Source: Spirochaetes bacterium RBG_16_67_19 (GTDB taxonomy: Bacteria; Spirochaetota; Spirochaetia; SZUA-6; DRHE01). Taken from it: 6,533 nt of DNA. The notes beneath the pieces were generated by a model. It worked only from the letters and a program-made list of their open reading frames with translations, did not search any database and was not told where the DNA came from. The stretch lies in assembly GCA_001829505.1 (NCBI GenBank), contig MIBK01000110.1:555-7087 (forward strand), written 5' to 3'. Each line of letters opens with the position of its first letter. Position 1 is the first letter of the stretch. Shown here piece by piece: positions 6,051-6,533 of this stretch. A program made the translations under genes and the position numbers.

Positions 6051-6101
6051 TACGGCTTTCAGGAAGCCGACCGCCTTCTGCACGCCCACGATGGCCGGCA
6101 T
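6024..6101 (-). CDS. possible 25-aa small ORF upstream of the desaturase
   Basis: An ATG at 6099-6101 has a strong AGGAGG 8 nt upstream and opens a 25-codon frame, MPAIVGVQKAVGFLKAVLPD then RLAAG, ending 27 nt before the desaturase start. The product would be a short amphipathic helix. It could be a leader peptide, a small membrane-associated protein, or a remnant of a lost gene. The strong ribosome binding site is the only real support, and the candidate desaturase promoter overlaps its 3' end. Confidence 0.3.
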   Translation of the reverse strand: MPAIVGVQKAVGFLKAVLPDRLAAG

Positions 6102-6166
6102 GGTCAGATCCTCCTGCTCGATGCTGATCAGGCCGAATAGGCCCCATTGGCCCGTTCTCCGAGGCC

Positions 6167-6533
6167 TCAGGACAGCAGCCGGAAGCCCTCCTTGCGCGCC
6201 GCGTCGTTGAGCCGGGGATCCCCGCTCACGAACGGCAAGGCCGCCGGATTCTCCCCTGAGCCGACCAGAGCAGCGCCCAGCTGCAGGGCGTCGGCCGTGC
6301 GCAGGGGATGCACGCGCAGCAGCCGCAAGGCTCGCCGGCGCAGCTTTTCGCTCGGCTGGACCTCCGTCCAACCGCTGGACAGCGCTTCCAGGTCGTGCAG
6401 GACCTGCTCGTAGTCCTTCTCCCCGATGCGCTGTTCGCCCAGCAGGCGGTTCAGGGCGGAAACGCATTCAATGCGGCTTCCCCACCAGGTGAGGATCGCC
6501 GGGTCCTCCTGCAGGTGGGCCTTCCGGCGCTCG
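6167..6533 (-). CDS. PIN-domain ribonuclease (VapC-like toxin), N-terminus off the window
   Basis: This is the C-terminal 121 residues of a PIN-domain protein, open to the right edge without an internal start and ending at TGA 6167-6169. The visible hallmarks are TWWGSRIECVSALNRLL, with the conserved glutamate of the second acidic position, then RTADALQLGAAL with the third acidic residue, and FVSGDPRLNDAARKEGFRLL, the usual final beta strand and helix with its aspartate. The missing N-terminus would hold the first catalytic aspartate (typically in a M-x-Y-L-D-T/S-S-A pattern). VapC proteins cleave tRNA or rRNA and are held in check by an antitoxin normally encoded just upstream, here outside the window. 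A PIN protein without an antitoxin is the alternative. Confidence 0.85.
   Translation of the reverse strand, partial: ERRKAHLQEDPAILTWWGSRIECVSALNRLLGEQRIGEKDYEQVLHDLEALSSGWTEVQPSEKLRRRALRLLRVHPLRTADALQLGAALVGSGENPAALPFVSGDPRLNDAARKEGFRLLS

Noticed and set aside
4767..6140. A 457-codon open frame on the plus strand
   Set aside because: It is antisense to the well-supported desaturase and sensor. Its product is a low-complexity mixture of Q, G, E, R and P with no domain, the usual shadow of a GC-rich gene.
6131..6169. GGCC-rich hairpins (GGCCGAATAGGCC and GAGGCCTC) as a terminator for the PIN gene
   Set aside because: The stems are only 4 bp and no U-tract follows, so they cannot be told apart from high-GC background.

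Overview
The window is a compact, high-GC bacterial segment in which every gene I can support lies on the minus strand. Read 5'->3' on that strand, i.e. from high to low coordinates, the order is: a PIN-domain protein cut by the right edge, a membrane fatty acid desaturase, a multi-TM sensor-like protein with a zinc-ribbon tail, an ATPase_2/DUF234 ATPase, a Panacea-type antitoxin with its partner toxin, and a WYL-family transcription factor broken by a frameshift. Possible traces of one more gene run off the left edge. Clear AGGAGG-type ribosome binding sites indicate a bacterium. The zinc-ribbon tail on the sensor is common in environmental Gram-negatives such as delta-proteobacteria and Acidobacteria, but the window does not fix the taxon.

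Right half (about 3860-6533), lipid and membrane genes. The desaturase carries the full three-histidine-box set. It is followed after 16 nt by a protein with about seven membrane segments, a coiled coil and a CxxC...CxxC tail, but no kinase or cyclase domain. The two look like an operon. By analogy with DesK-type control of desaturases, the second protein may sense membrane state (inference). The PIN gene upstream is a separate VapC-like ribonuclease.

Left half (about 1-3850), accessory or defence-like genes. The ATPase starts inside or just downstream of a perfect 11-bp inverted repeat, which also overlaps its predicted promoter. Next comes a lower-GC panA-toxin pair with a 4-nt ATGA overlap. 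This pair is bracketed by a 58-bp imperfect direct repeat (49/58 identical, exactly 1238 bp apart). One copy is the immediate upstream region of the WYL gene and the other lies upstream of panA. The likeliest reading is either a shared WYL-responsive promoter or a cassette inserted by recombination at a duplicated promoter.

No rRNA, tRNA, CRISPR array or transposase is visible. No gap without a gene exceeds 300 bases.
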